Of a stretch of 64,000 bases of DNA, positions 63,368 through 64,000 are shown one piece after another (the first letter of the stretch is position 1; each line of letters starts with the position of its first letter). Under the pieces are notes generated by a model, which searched no databases, had not been told where the DNA came from, and saw only the letters and a list, made by a program, of their open reading frames with translations. Both the position numbers and the translations under genes were made by a program. The DNA comes from Afipia sp. 1NLS2 (GTDB lineage: Bacteria; Pseudomonadota; Alphaproteobacteria; Rhizobiales; Xanthobacteraceae): contig NZ_ADVZ01000005.1 of NCBI RefSeq assembly GCF_000178995.1, positions 360,356-424,355 on the forward strand. Reading direction: 5' to 3'.

Positions 63368-63787
63368 CTAATGCGCCTTCGCATATTTGCGGGCGAAGTC
63401 CCGCGCCGCCCTGGCCTGGCAGACGGCGGCAAGGCCGAGATACATCGTGCCTTCGTTTTGCTTCGCGATCCGCTCGCAGCCGGTCAGCTTCTTTTTATAT
63501 GCCGCCTTCACGCCGCGGCTTTCCTTGCCGAGAAACAAAGGCTCGCACTTATCGCGCACGATATCGGAGAGTGCATTGTCGCCGCTTGAGCCAAGCTGGC
63601 AGATTTCAAGAGTTTTGTACGCGCGCTCGCAATCCGGCGCAGCTTTCACAGCGGCCTCGACCGCGTTGGCATAGCCACCCGCCTGCGCGATGGCGGCGTC
63701 GTTGATCGGGCATTGTTCGGTGGCGAGTGTGGGAGCGGCGGCGATGTTCGCCGCGACCAATACAACAAATGAAATTTTTTTACGCAT
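63368..63787 (-). CDS. Small secreted protein with several cysteines
   Basis: 139 residues from the ATG at 63787. Basic n-region and signal peptide (MRKKISFVVLVAANIAAAPTLA, cleaving near LAT-EQC). The mature part has five to six Cys (EQCPI, PDCERAY, EICQL, DKCEPL, TGCERIA, AVCQARA) spaced like disulfide-bonded helical hairpins. No family recognised. Probably periplasmic. Downstream of it, up to the window end, the sequence turns AT-rich with no gene recognised. Confidence 0.7.
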   Translation of the reverse strand: MRKKISFVVLVAANIAAAPTLATEQCPINDAAIAQAGGYANAVEAAVKAAPDCERAYKTLEICQLGSSGDNALSDIVRDKCEPLFLGKESRGVKAAYKKKLTGCERIAKQNEGTMYLGLAAVCQARAARDFARKYAKAH

Positions 63788-64000
63788 TATCCGGCACGTC
63801 CTCAACGTCAGTATAAATAGCCACTACGCAAAAGATTGCCGAAACTATCCAACGACAGGAATCACGAAATACAGAACAACAGCAATTTCACCAATTTAGT
63901 TTTACATTCCCAAATCAGAACTGGCGGGTGGAATTTCCAGATCGCCAATCCCAAGAAAATTACGCTTTTCTTTTGATAATTCGGTCAACGAATCTACACT

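Overview
The window looks like a chromosomal segment of an alphaproteobacterium of the Nitrobacteraceae/Bradyrhizobiaceae type (Afipia, Oligotropha, Rhodopseudomonas, Nitrobacter, Bradyrhizobium). This rests on high GC, the family-typical proteins (Usg, DUF3126, zf-CHCC, PAS_5, DUF2336, the alphaproteobacterial transglutaminase-like cysteine peptidase), an Irr-type iron box and a CIRCE-like groESL control region. Genus is inference. I see no transposase, integrase, phage module or CRISPR array.

Layout. 0-7 kb: rlmB, two aromatic/His-rich secreted proteins, tRNA-Thr(UGU), a lipoprotein-tspO pair, then a cobalamin riboswitch with a leader ORF driving btuB. 7-12 kb: nadK, an orphan receiver protein with an Hpt protein, a DUF2336 protein and a lytic transglycosylase. 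12-22 kb: hisI and folE, divergent from an IscU-like protein lacking the third cysteine; a ClpP-fold periplasmic protein; yidD; a three-subunit molybdenum aldehyde oxidoreductase (paoABC); thrS; a nitroreductase. 22-33 kb: a large PAS/GGDEF/EAL protein, patatin, CBS protein, rhomboid, PAS_5 protein, YdeI-like protein, a TPR/O-GlcNAc-transferase-like protein, and two small-ORF transcription units that end in their own terminators. 33-48 kb: PilZ protein, FmdE-like protein, SGNH hydrolase, AhpD-like protein, BTLCP peptidase behind a hairpin that masks its ribosome binding site, gamma carbonic anhydrase, cysE, several membrane or secreted unknowns, an FAD monooxygenase, tRNA-Leu(UAA), a GT-C-like membrane glycosyltransferase with a C-terminal beta-rich domain, gpt and a CinA/MoaB-type protein.

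48.6-52.8 kb holds the most interesting system: circularly permuted ATP-grasp, alpha-E protein, transglutaminase-like peptidase and Anbu proteasome-like peptidase in one direction. This constellation has been noticed by comparative genomics but its substrate and product remain unclear. Palindromic repeat elements sit in its gaps, and an SDR follows. Then come usg, a VIT-family metal transporter under a perfect Irr-type palindrome, and groESL with CIRCE-like and heat-shock promoter signals.

57-64 kb: small unknown proteins, a DEAD-box helicase with a DbpA-like tail, an ArsR regulator divergent from an SDR across a perfect operator palindrome, a bacterial glutamate-receptor-like channel protein without the GYG filter, and a Cys-containing secreted protein. 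Functions are assigned by reading motifs; no database search was possible.
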